DNA of 64,000 nt from an uncultured Oscillospiraceae bacterium (GTDB lineage: Bacteria; Bacillota; Clostridia; Oscillospirales; Acutalibacteraceae), in contig UQQR01000006.1 of NCBI GenBank assembly GCA_900543215.1, forward strand, positions 1-64,000. The letters run 5' to 3'. Shown piece by piece: positions 8,902 to 17,228 of the stretch. The notes beneath the pieces are model-generated. The model saw only the letters and a list, made by a program, of their open reading frames with translations. It was not told where the DNA came from and did not search any database. The position numbers were made by a program, and so were the translations under genes. Within the stretch, counting starts at the first letter, position 1; each line of letters opens with the position of its first letter.

Positions 8902-9183
8902 TGGATAATGATAGCGGCGCTTGCGGGTCAGAAGACCGAAATAGACCTTAAAAACATATATGTAAGAAATGTAAGGATAATAGGCAGTACACTGCGTTCA
9001 AGAACGCCCGAAACAAAAGCGGAAATACTGGTGGATTTGGTGCGCGATGTATGGCCCAAAGTATCGGCAGGAGAAGTAAGACCCACTATATACAAAGTTT
9101 TGCCGATAACCGAGACAGAAGCGGCGCAGGATATACTTTACCGCGGTGAAAATGTCGGTAAGATTGTTCTGACAGTGGGATAA
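8902..9183 (+). pseudogene. Quinone oxidoreductase (MDR family), C-terminal fragment
   Basis: About 93 residues that match the C-terminal end of NADPH:quinone oxidoreductases of the zinc-independent MDR family (PIG3/QOR type). These include WIMIAALAG, the DLKNIYVRNVRIIGSTLRSR stretch and the ending AAQDILYRGENVGKIVLTV. The usual protein is about 320 residues, so the catalytic domain and most of the Rossmann domain are gone. There is no ribosome site at the ATG at 8908, and upstream DNA belongs to the araC remnant on the other strand. It is almost certainly not a functional gene. Confidence 0.82.
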
Positions 9184-9197
9184 ATAATTAACATAAC

Positions 9198-9232
9198 AAA
9201 AATGCGCTTTGCTTACGCAAAACGCATTTTTT
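9198..9232. terminator. Bidirectional terminator
   Basis: AAAAATGCG (9198-9206) pairs with CGCATTTTT (9223-9231), and TTTGC pairs with GCAAA inside. T-runs occur on both strands. It closes the oxidoreductase fragment and the convergent MacB-like gene. Confidence 0.88.
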
Positions 9233-9249
9233 GTATACTGTAATAAATA

Positions 9250-11859
9250 TTATTCGCTTCTTAAAGCGGTAACGGGGTCCTTCTTTGCGGCTACTTTAGA
9301 CGGGAAAAGTCCCGCAACAAGTGTAAGCAGCATACTTATTGCGATAAGAAGAACTGCTCCGCCGACAGGCAGCACTGCAAGACCGGATATATCGGTAATA
9401 GCGCCTATTATCGCGTTTATAGGTATAAGTAAAAGCAAGGTGACTATTATTCCGATTGCGCCTGCCGTAAAGCCTACAATAAGCGTTTCGGCGTTAAATA
9501 CCCGTGATACATCACGCTTTGACGCACCCATTGCACGCAGAATACCTATTTCCTTTGTTCTTTCAAGTACGGAAATGTAGGTTATTATTCCTATCATTAT
9601 GGATGAAACTATAAGCGATATGCCTACAAAGGCGATAAGAATATAGCTTATCGCGTTTATTATTGTTGTTACCGATGAAAGCATAAGTCCGATATAGTCG
9701 GTGTAGGTTATTTTTTCATTATCGGCGGCAGAGCTGTTATAATCGCTTATAAGCTCGGATATTGTTTCCTTCGCTTCAAAATCCTTGGGATAGATGTTTA
9801 TGCCCGAAGGTTTATTGAGATCGGATACGCCCATTTTTGTAAGATTACCGTCATATGTATCGGCGTCGCTTTTGCTTTCCATAGCAGATTTAAAGCGTTC
9901 CGCAATCTGCTCGTTATCCATACCCGAGGACTGCATTTGCGCTATATACGCCTGATATTCTGCCTGCTCGTTTTCGGGGAGCGTGGATATATAAGCGATA
10001 AGCTGTTCGTAATTCATATCCGAAATATCAGAGTCAAACGGCTTGCATGTGAATACATTTGTTTCGGGGTTGTTTTTTTGAGCCTTTACTATTTCGCTGT
10101 CATTCACCTTTTTTATAAGGTGGTCCATAAGCTCGCTTTTATAGCCTACAAATCCGCCTGTTTCTGAGGTGACGGAGTTTTCGGCAGGCTTGATTATGCC
10201 TACCACCGTTATGTCCTCGGCGCTTTTTTCAAGTGCGGACTGTACGAAAATGGCGTCGTCGGTTTTGTCTGTCCATGTGCCGTCCGAATTTTTGCTGAAG
10301 TAGTCGGTATTGCAGAGCAATCGGAATTTAAGCCCCAATATATCGTCATATGAGTATGATACCTCGGCGGTAGGCTCTATTTTTTCGCCTGCCTGAGCCT
10401 TTTTCATCATTTCTTCAAGCTCTTTTGTGTCCTTTAAGCCAAGCGAATAAAGCGTATAATCGCTTATCTGATTGTTTTTGTCAACCGCAAGTATGATTTC
10501 GTTGTATTTTTCGGGCATACGGCCTGCAACAACATCATACTGCTTATTTAAAAATTCCTTGTTGTCGAAAAGCCTTGTCCAAACCTCGGTGTTTGAGAAA
10601 GACGACATCTGCGAATATCCGTTAGCCTGTGCGGAATTTTCACCGAACACTGTTGAAAAAACGGTGTTGGGATTGACCCTGTTTCCTTTTTCGTCGTATA
10701 TATTCATAACGGTGGAATATTTGTATTCTATTTCGCTTGAATTGGCTTTAAATTCGGGGGTTTTCTCAATATGCTTTTTTAACAGCTCAAGATTGTTTGC
10801 CGAAATCCCGTTTACCATTGTAGACATCATTTCGGTCATTATATTGTTGCTGTAAATTTTGTCGGGGTCTCTGCCATCGGGAACCTCATTTTTCCCCATA
10901 AGGTCGCCGGCAAGCTGGCTTATGTCCATTCCGGCTTGCTCAATGGAAATAGGATAGCTTGAAAGCGTGTCCTCCTCAACCTTTTGTATATAGGCGTTTA
11001 CTCCGCTTGAAAGCGAGAGTATAAGCGCTATTCCTATAATGCCTATCGAACCCGCAAAGGCGGTGAGAAAGGTGCGAGCCTTCTTGGTCATAAGGTTGTT
11101 AAGCGAAAGCGAAAGCGCGGTCAAAAAGGACATTGACGGGCGTTTACCGCCGTCTTTCTCCTTTAAAGCTTCTTCATTTCCGTCATACGGGTCTGTGTCG
11201 TCTGTTATATTACCGTCAAGCAGGCGTACAATTCGTGTGGAATACCGCTTCGCAAGCTCCGGATTGTGCGTTACCATAATTACAAGTCGGTCCTTTGAAA
11301 TTTCCTTCAAAAGCTCCATTATCTGCACTGAGGTATCGCTGTCAAGAGCGCCCGTAGGCTCGTCGGCAAGCAGTATTTCGGGGTCGTTTACAAGCGCCCT
11401 GGCTATAGCTACGCGCTGCATTTGTCCGCCCGACATCTGATTCGGCTTTTTATTAAGCTGATCTCCGAGTCCCACCTTTTTAAGTGCTTCCTCGGCTCTT
11501 TTTCGTCTTTCGGCGGCAGGAACACCCGAGAGAGTCAACGCTAATTCTACATTTGAAAGCACGGTTTGGTGGGGGATAAGGTTATAGCTTTGAAAAATAA
11601 ACCCCACAGAATGATTGCGGTAATTATCCCAATCTTTGTCCTTATAGGTCTTGGTTGATTTTCCGTTTATAAAAAGGTCGCCGTCGGTGTATCTGTCAAG
11701 TCCGCCTATAATGTTCAAAAGCGTAGTTTTTCCGCAGCCCGACTGACCGAGTATCGATACAAATTCACAGCCTCTGAATTCAATGCTTACGCCCTTTAAG
11801 GCGTGAACCGAGGTATCGCCGACAATATAATCCTTTTTAATATTCTGTAACTTAAGCAT
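9250..11859 (-). CDS. MacB-like ABC transporter, fused ATPase-permease
   Basis: An 869-residue fusion of an ABC ATPase with an FtsX-type permease. The ATPase (about 1-230) has Walker A GQSGCGKTT, signature MSGGQMQRVAIARAL and Walker B LLADEPTGALD. A first membrane helix follows near residue 255, then a large extracytoplasmic domain of about 400 residues, then three helices of an FtsX domain (about 735-860). Such type VII ABC proteins usually act as mechanotransmitters or in efflux or peptide signalling rather than classical import. GGAGGTT precedes the ATG. It appears monocistronic. The substrate cannot be told from the sequence. Confidence 0.9.
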   Translation of the reverse strand: MLKLQNIKKDYIVGDTSVHALKGVSIEFRGCEFVSILGQSGCGKTTLLNIIGGLDRYTDGDLFINGKSTKTYKDKDWDNYRNHSVGFIFQSYNLIPHQTVLSNVELALTLSGVPAAERRKRAEEALKKVGLGDQLNKKPNQMSGGQMQRVAIARALVNDPEILLADEPTGALDSDTSVQIMELLKEISKDRLVIMVTHNPELAKRYSTRIVRLLDGNITDDTDPYDGNEEALKEKDGGKRPSMSFLTALSLSLNNLMTKKARTFLTAFAGSIGIIGIALILSLSSGVNAYIQKVEEDTLSSYPISIEQAGMDISQLAGDLMGKNEVPDGRDPDKIYSNNIMTEMMSTMVNGISANNLELLKKHIEKTPEFKANSSEIEYKYSTVMNIYDEKGNRVNPNTVFSTVFGENSAQANGYSQMSSFSNTEVWTRLFDNKEFLNKQYDVVAGRMPEKYNEIILAVDKNNQISDYTLYSLGLKDTKELEEMMKKAQAGEKIEPTAEVSYSYDDILGLKFRLLCNTDYFSKNSDGTWTDKTDDAIFVQSALEKSAEDITVVGIIKPAENSVTSETGGFVGYKSELMDHLIKKVNDSEIVKAQKNNPETNVFTCKPFDSDISDMNYEQLIAYISTLPENEQAEYQAYIAQMQSSGMDNEQIAERFKSAMESKSDADTYDGNLTKMGVSDLNKPSGINIYPKDFEAKETISELISDYNSSAADNEKITYTDYIGLMLSSVTTIINAISYILIAFVGISLIVSSIMIGIITYISVLERTKEIGILRAMGASKRDVSRVFNAETLIVGFTAGAIGIIVTLLLLIPINAIIGAITDISGLAVLPVGGAVLLIAISMLLTLVAGLFPSKVAAKKDPVTALRSE

Positions 11860-11911
11860 ATTTGAACCTCCGAGCTATAGATTGCGGCCTTGACATTTTA
11901 CAATCATTATA

Positions 11912-11924
11912 GGAATTATATTCC
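11912..11924. promoter_or_regulatory. Small inverted repeat in the MacB-like/PBP intergenic region
   Basis: GGAAT-TAT-ATTCC is a perfect 5-bp inverted repeat. It overlaps TATAAT-like hexamers on the minus strand (11906-11911 and 11915-11920) that could be -10 boxes of the ABC gene. No good -35 box is seen, so this is a weak operator candidate. Confidence 0.3.
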
Positions 11925-11960
11925 CGAAATATAAATAGAATATGAATGTTTAAAAAATAT

Positions 11961-11989
11961 TTGATAAATACGGCGAGTAGTGTTATAAT
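11961..11989 (+). promoter_or_regulatory. Sigma-A-type promoter for the class A PBP gene
   Basis: TTGATA at 11961-11966 and TATAAT at 11984-11989 with exactly 17 bp between, 34 bp upstream of the start codon. Confidence 0.75.
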
Positions 11990-12022
11990 TAAATGAAAAT
12001 GTTATCTGAAAGGTTATGAAGT

Positions 12023-14305
12023 ATGGAAAAGGTTTTTAAAAAGCTTACCGTGTTTTTATCGGCGCTTCTTATAGTAACTACTGTATTTCTTATATTCGTT
12101 ATCCCGACCTATATAAGGTCGGAACGGAAAATAGACTTTTTCTCCTCAAATCAGATAGTTGACAATGTTAAAAATATGGAGATAAATATGACCTCCATTA
12201 TATATGTGCAGAATAAAAAAGGCGATTGGGTAGAGTATCAGCGCCTGCACGGAACCGAAAACCGCATCTGGGTAAGCTTTGATAAAATGCCCAAATATCT
12301 CGGCGACGCCTTTGTTGCCATCGAAGATGAGCACTTTTGGGAAAACAGCGGCGTTGACTGGAAACGCACCGCCGGAGCAATTGCAAACAGGCTTTTAAAA
12401 TTCAATCCGACTGAATTCGGCGGTTCCACTATTACGCAACAGCTTATTAAAAATGTCACAAACGACCGTGATAGGGACGCTATGCGTAAAATAAGGGAAA
12501 TAGTAAGGGCGCTTCTTATATCCAAGAATCTTTCAAAAACAGAAATTTTGGAAGCATACCTTAATACAATACCGCTTGCAAACGGCATATGCGGCGTTCA
12601 GGTTGCGGCAAACTATTATTTCAACAAGGATGTAAGCGAGCTTACTCTTACCGAAAGCGCGGCATTGGCGGCTATAACCAACAATCCCTCAAAGTACAAT
12701 CCGCTTACCGAAAATGGCGCGGAACAGAACGAAAAACGCCGCCGCCTTGTGCTTGATAAAATGCTTGAGCTTGGCAAAATCACCTATGAGGAATATGATA
12801 AGGCTTATAATGAAAAGCTGAAGCTTGACGATTCTCAAGAGGACGATTACGAAATAGAAATCAACAGCTATTTTGTCGATACTCTTATAGACCAGGTTAT
12901 AGACGAGCTTGCGGAAAAATATAATTGCGATACGAAAACCGCTTCTATGATGTTCTACAACGGCGGCTTTAAGATATATTCGACGCTTAATCCCGATATA
13001 CAAAGCGGTATGGAAAAGGTGTATACCGACATAAATACTTATTTTCCGCAAACCGCGGCTAATTTAAACGGCGAAAAGGTACATGCGCAGTCCGCTATGA
13101 CTGTTATGGATTACAGCGGTCATATTGTGGGAATAGTCGGAGGAGCCGGCGAAAAAACTACCAACAGAGGGCTTAACCGCGCGACAAAATCACCCCGACA
13201 GCCCGGTTCTACAATGAAGCCGATAGGTGTTTATGCGCTGGCAATTGATAAGGATATTGTAAATTATTCCTCAAAGGTGCTTGACCAGCCGATAAAGAAT
13301 TACTACGGCACGGGCAAAAGCGGACCTAAAGAGTGGTACGGCTATTATAAGGGTACTGTCTCACTTAATTACGCTATAAGAAAATCAATGAACACAGTTC
13401 CCGTAAGGCTTTTACAGGAAGTGGGAATTGACACCTCGTATGATTTTCTTGTAAATAAGCTTAACTGCAAGCATTTGGTGCCTGAGGATAAAAACCTTGC
13501 GGCGTTAGCCCTTGGTGGTACCAATTACGGTCTTACCACAACCGAATCTGCGGCGGCGTACGCAATCTTCGGCAATAAGGGCGTTTACCATAAGCCTACT
13601 ACCTACTATAAGATAGAAAGGGCTAACGGCGAGGTTATTTTCGATTATGATGAAACGGGAACGCAGGCTATCAGTCCTGCCTCGGCTACTATAATGAACC
13701 ACCTGCTTCAAGAGGTCGTTTACGGCAGCGAGGGTACGGGCGGCGGAATAGCAGGATATAATTCGAATATGAAGGCTTACGCCAAAACAGGTACATCAAG
13801 CGAATCGAAAGACCTTTGGATGGTTGCGGGAACGCCGTATTATGTTGGCTCTGTTTGGTACGGCTTTGATATTCAAAGCGAGGTATCAAACGGCGGAAGC
13901 GCGGCGAAAATATGGAAAGCGGTAATGTCAGGGGTTCATAAGAACCTTGAAAAAAAGGAATTCGATGACAGCGATGATGTAGTTAAAAGCGGCAGCGGAT
14001 ATTATAAAAAGGGCAGAAAGATTGAAAATCCCATATATTCCGCACCGTCTTCAAGCTCCAAACCGTCTTCATCGCAGGAGGCATCGTCCTCCGATGTATC
14101 TTCCGTAACCTCCTCTGAGGGCACATCTTCGGGTGATACAGTAACCTCATCGTCAGATAATTTGCAAGAGGGAACAACGCCTGAAACCTCGCCGTCATCT
14201 ACACCCTCTGCGGATAGCTCATCCCCGGCTTCCTCGGGAGCTTCATCGTCTGCCCCGACCGTTTCCTCAGAACCGCAATCGCAAACAACAGCGGGGTCGC
14301 CGTAA
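12023..14305 (+). CDS. Class A penicillin-binding protein (PBP1A-type)
   Basis: Bifunctional peptidoglycan synthase of 760 residues anchored by one N-terminal helix (about 9-31). The glycosyltransferase domain shows AIEDEHFWENSGVDWKR, GGSTITQQLIKN and KIREIVRALLISK. The transpeptidase domain shows the active-site serine in PGSTMKPIG (SxxK), RKSMNTVPV (SxN) and YAKTGTSSESKD (KTG). From about residue 670 the tail is Ser/Thr-rich low-complexity sequence, likely a wall-spanning or disordered region. It has its own promoter, and trmO starts 1 nt after its stop codon. Confidence 0.95.
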   Translation: MEKVFKKLTVFLSALLIVTTVFLIFVIPTYIRSERKIDFFSSNQIVDNVKNMEINMTSIIYVQNKKGDWVEYQRLHGTENRIWVSFDKMPKYLGDAFVAIEDEHFWENSGVDWKRTAGAIANRLLKFNPTEFGGSTITQQLIKNVTNDRDRDAMRKIREIVRALLISKNLSKTEILEAYLNTIPLANGICGVQVAANYYFNKDVSELTLTESAALAAITNNPSKYNPLTENGAEQNEKRRRLVLDKMLELGKITYEEYDKAYNEKLKLDDSQEDDYEIEINSYFVDTLIDQVIDELAEKYNCDTKTASMMFYNGGFKIYSTLNPDIQSGMEKVYTDINTYFPQTAANLNGEKVHAQSAMTVMDYSGHIVGIVGGAGEKTTNRGLNRATKSPRQPGSTMKPIGVYALAIDKDIVNYSSKVLDQPIKNYYGTGKSGPKEWYGYYKGTVSLNYAIRKSMNTVPVRLLQEVGIDTSYDFLVNKLNCKHLVPEDKNLAALALGGTNYGLTTTESAAAYAIFGNKGVYHKPTTYYKIERANGEVIFDYDETGTQAISPASATIMNHLLQEVVYGSEGTGGGIAGYNSNMKAYAKTGTSSESKDLWMVAGTPYYVGSVWYGFDIQSEVSNGGSAAKIWKAVMSGVHKNLEKKEFDDSDDVVKSGSGYYKKGRKIENPIYSAPSSSSKPSSSQEASSSDVSSVTSSEGTSSGDTVTSSSDNLQEGTTPETSPSSTPSADSSSPASSGASSSAPTVSSEPQSQTTAGSP

Positions 14306-14306
14306 A

Positions 14307-14996
14307 ATGGAGACGGTATTTAAGGTAATAGCCACCGTTGAAACGGATTTTCCCGAAAAATTCGGCTTGCCGAGACAAAGCGGCGTTGTGAAGGAGCTTA
14401 AGGGCAGAGTGATTTTTGAGCCGCCTTACCGTGATTTTTCGGCGGTGAGGGAGCTTTCCGAATTCTCGCATATATGGCTTATATGGGGCTTTTCAAAGTC
14501 AAATAAAAAAGGCGAGTGGTCTCCGACAGTCCGACCGCCGAGACTCGGAGGGAACGAAAGGGTAGGCGTATTTGCGACCCGTTCGCCGTACAGACCGAAC
14601 CCTATAGCTTTGTCTGCCGTAAGGCTTGAGGAAATAGAAAACAATCCGGAATTAGGTCCTGTTTTGCATATTTCGGGCATTGATATGACTGACGGTACGC
14701 CGATATACGATATTAAACCGTATATTTCCTATGCGGACGCGGTAAACGATGCGGTTTGCGGATTTGCGGACAAACCGTATGACAAAAAGCTTGAGGTTGA
14801 ATTGCCGAACGATTTTAAAAAAATTTTGGGTGAGGAAAAATCGGAGCAGCTTATAAAAGCGCTCAGTTGCGACCCGAGACCGAGATACCACAGTGATGCT
14901 GACAGGATATACGGCTTTACATTTGCAGGCTTTGAAATCAAATTCAAAGCAGACGGAACACGGCTGTATGTGACCGAAATTTTAAAGTCCGAATAG
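14307..14996 (+). CDS. trmO: tRNA (N6-threonylcarbamoyladenosine-37) N6-methyltransferase TrmO
   Basis: SAM-dependent methyltransferase (YaeB/VirR family, beta-barrel fold) that methylates t6A37 of threonine tRNAs. The 229 residues fit TrmO. Diagnostic segments are FSHIWLIWGF, RPPRLGGNERVGVFATRSPYRPNPIALSAV (shown here split: RPPRLGGNERVG then FATRSPYRPNPIALS), and DGTPIYDIKPYI. The start at 14307 is 1 nt after the PBP stop codon, so translation is probably coupled. No functional link to the PBP is known; shared transcription is the likely reason for the arrangement. Confidence 0.9.
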   Translation: METVFKVIATVETDFPEKFGLPRQSGVVKELKGRVIFEPPYRDFSAVRELSEFSHIWLIWGFSKSNKKGEWSPTVRPPRLGGNERVGVFATRSPYRPNPIALSAVRLEEIENNPELGPVLHISGIDMTDGTPIYDIKPYISYADAVNDAVCGFADKPYDKKLEVELPNDFKKILGEEKSEQLIKALSCDPRPRYHSDADRIYGFTFAGFEIKFKADGTRLYVTEILKSE

Positions 14997-15091
14997 CGTA
15001 AAAAAACAAACCTTTTTGATTAAAAAATGAAATTCCTTGTATGATATAGACATATGCACTAATCATATTTCAAATTTAAAGTGCAAAATGC

Positions 15092-15124
15092 TATAATATA
15101 CTCACCGAAACAGGCTATGCCTGT
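15092..15124 (+). promoter_or_regulatory. Extended -10 promoter and small leader hairpin of the alcohol dehydrogenase gene
   Basis: TGC-TATAAT places an extended -10 box at 15092-15097, with no good -35. In the short leader, ACAGGC-TAT-GCCTGT (15110-15124) is a perfect 6-bp hairpin. Upstream, TGCACT (15055-15060) and AGTGCA (15080-15085) form a spaced inverted repeat that could be an operator. Confidence 0.5.
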
Positions 15125-15148
15125 AAATTTAGAACGGAGGAATTTATT

Positions 15149-16345
15149 ATGGCAAGATTTACTTTACCGAGGGACATTTATTTCGGTGAGAACGCAATGG
15201 AAAACCTTAGAACCCTTAAAGGGAAAAAGGCTATGGTCGTTGTGGGCGGCGGCTCAATGAAACGCTTCGGCTTTCTTGATAAAGCCGTGGGCTATTTAAA
15301 GGACGCCGGTTTTGAGGTAGAACTTTTTGAGGGTGTAGAACCCGACCCGTCGGTTGAAACCGTTATGCGCGGTGCCAAGGCTATGAGAAAGTTTGAACCC
15401 GATTGGATAGTTGCAATCGGCGGCGGCTCGCCGATAGACGCGGCAAAGGCAATGTGGGCGTTTTACGAGTACCCGGAGGTTACTTTTGAATCGCTTTGCA
15501 TACCCTTTAATTTCCCCGAGCTTCGTAAAAAAGCAAAATTCTGCGCTATTTCTTCAACTTCGGGAACGGCAACGGAGGTTACCGCTTTCTCTGTTATTAC
15601 AGATTATTCAAAGGGTATTAAATATCCGCTTGCTGACTTTAATATAACTCCCGATGTTGCGATTGTAGACCCCGAGCTTGCGCAGACAATGCCGCAAAAA
15701 CTCGTGGCTCATACTGGAATGGATGCGCTTACCCACGCTGTTGAGGCTTATGTATCAACCGTAGCGAGTCCTTATTCGGACGCGCTTGCTATGAAAGCTA
15801 TCGAAATGGTTACGGCATATCTGCCCTCATCCTATAACGGCAACCGTGAATCGAGAGCCGCTATGCACGACGCACAGTGCCTTGCGGGTATGGCGTTTTC
15901 AAACGCGTTGCTCGGCATTGTTCACTCTATGGCGCACAAAACGGGCGCTGCTTTCCACGAGGGAAGTATGAAGGACAGACATCTGCCGCACGGCTGCGCA
16001 AACGCAATTTATCTGCCCTATGTAATCAAGTATAACGCGCACGACCAAAGAGCCTCCGAAAGATATGCCGACATTGCAAGGATGCTCGGTCTTTCGGGCA
16101 ACAGCAATAAAGGGCTTATTGAAAGTCTCTGTGCGCTTATTGACAGTATGAACGACCGCCTTAATATTCCGCATACCTTAAAGGAATTCGGCGTAGATGA
16201 GGCTGAGTTTAACGCCAAGGTTGGCGAAATAGCCGCAAATGCGGTGGGCGACGCCTGCACAGGCTCCAATCCCCGTGCTATCGACCCGGAAACCATGGCA
16301 AAGTTATTCAAATGCACATATTACGGCACTGAGGTTGATTTCTGA
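15149..16345 (+). CDS. Iron-containing alcohol dehydrogenase
   Basis: Type III (iron-dependent) alcohol dehydrogenase of 398 residues, interconverting aldehydes and alcohols with NAD(P)H. The nucleotide-binding loop is IGGGSPIDAAKAMW. The metal site uses the Asp and His residues of the HTGMDALTHAVEAY, LGIVHSMAHKTGAAFH and RHLPHGCANA regions, including the two family signatures. The strong site ACGGAGGAATTTATT precedes the ATG. The neighbours nfnA and nfnB follow on the same strand after 37 nt, which suggests a redox-balancing transcript delivering NADPH or NADH for alcohol formation. BdhA/YqhD-like butanol dehydrogenase is a possibility; the substrate is not determined. Confidence 0.93.
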   Translation: MARFTLPRDIYFGENAMENLRTLKGKKAMVVVGGGSMKRFGFLDKAVGYLKDAGFEVELFEGVEPDPSVETVMRGAKAMRKFEPDWIVAIGGGSPIDAAKAMWAFYEYPEVTFESLCIPFNFPELRKKAKFCAISSTSGTATEVTAFSVITDYSKGIKYPLADFNITPDVAIVDPELAQTMPQKLVAHTGMDALTHAVEAYVSTVASPYSDALAMKAIEMVTAYLPSSYNGNRESRAAMHDAQCLAGMAFSNALLGIVHSMAHKTGAAFHEGSMKDRHLPHGCANAIYLPYVIKYNAHDQRASERYADIARMLGLSGNSNKGLIESLCALIDSMNDRLNIPHTLKEFGVDEAEFNAKVGEIAANAVGDACTGSNPRAIDPETMAKLFKCTYYGTEVDF

Positions 16346-16382
16346 TACTGCCGTGAATAAATTAAAGGAATGATATTAGAAA

Positions 16383-17225
16383 ATGTTTAAAATCGTAAAC
16401 AAACGCAGTCTTAACCCTATGGTTACGCTGATGGACGTTGAAGCACCGCTTGTTGCCAAAAAGGCGGAAGCCGGACAGTTTATAATTCTCCGCACCGACG
16501 AGGACGGCGAGCGTATACCGCTTACCGTTGCCGGTTTCGACCGTGAAAAGGGTACGGTAAGAATTATATTCCAGATAGTCGGCGCAACGACGGAAAAGCT
16601 TAATCATAAGAGCGTGGGCGAATGTCTTGCCGATTTTGCCGGACCTCTCGGCAGACCGACCGAAACCGACGGACTGCGTAAGGTTTGCGTGGTCGGCGGC
16701 GGCGTAGGCTGTGCCATCGCTCTTCCGATTGCCGAAAAGCTCCATAGAGAGGGCTGTGAGGTTCACACCATTGTCGGCTTCAGAAACAAGGATCTTGTAA
16801 TTCTTGAGGATGAGTTTTCCGCTTGCTCGGACAGACTTACAATAATGACCGACGACGGCTCTTACGGCATAAAGGGCGTAGTTACGGCGCCGCTTAAGGA
16901 AGCTATCGACTCGGGCGAAAATTACGACGAGGTAATTACGATAGGTCCGCTTGTTATGATGAAATTCGTTGTGGCAACCACAAAACCTGCCGGAGTTAAA
17001 ACCATTGTTTCTATGAACCCGATAATGATTGACGGAACGGGAATGTGCGGCGGATGCCGCCTTACCGTCGGAGGACAAACCAAGTTTGCCTGTGTTGACG
17101 GGCCCGATTTTGACGGTTTTGAGGTTGATTTTGACGAAGCTATGAAGAGGGGCGCTATGTACCGTGATTTTGAGCGCCACGCATACGAGGAAACCTGCAA
17201 TTTGTTTAAAGGGGAGGTGCAGTAA
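16383..17225 (+). CDS. nfnA: NfnA / SudB-type FAD, NAD-binding [2Fe-2S] subunit
   Basis: Small subunit of NADH-dependent reduced ferredoxin:NADP+ oxidoreductase, 280 residues. The N-terminal half is a ferredoxin reductase-like FAD domain, followed by a nucleotide-binding domain (VCVVGGGVGCAIALPIAEKL). Near the C-terminus, DGTGMCGGCRLTV plus a later Cys in KFACVDGPDFDG give the [2Fe-2S] cluster, as in NfnA, SudB and dihydroorotate dehydrogenase electron-transfer subunits. It is directly followed by the large subunit, which fits NfnAB. Family members are also annotated as sulfide dehydrogenase or glutamate synthase subunits; electron bifurcation is inferred from the pairing. Confidence 0.88.
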   Translation: MFKIVNKRSLNPMVTLMDVEAPLVAKKAEAGQFIILRTDEDGERIPLTVAGFDREKGTVRIIFQIVGATTEKLNHKSVGECLADFAGPLGRPTETDGLRKVCVVGGGVGCAIALPIAEKLHREGCEVHTIVGFRNKDLVILEDEFSACSDRLTIMTDDGSYGIKGVVTAPLKEAIDSGENYDEVITIGPLVMMKFVVATTKPAGVKTIVSMNPIMIDGTGMCGGCRLTVGGQTKFACVDGPDFDGFEVDFDEAMKRGAMYRDFERHAYEETCNLFKGEVQ

Positions 17226-17228
17226 GAG

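Noticed and set aside
8908..9183. Apparent 91-residue complete protein
   Set aside because: It matches only the C-terminal end of quinone oxidoreductases, homology extends upstream of the ATG to about 8902, and no ribosome site exists. Treated as a fragment.
14035..14300. Ser/Thr-rich repeats as a DNA repeat element
   Set aside because: The repeated TCTTC/TCATC-like codons encode the low-complexity tail of the class A PBP and are in frame throughout.
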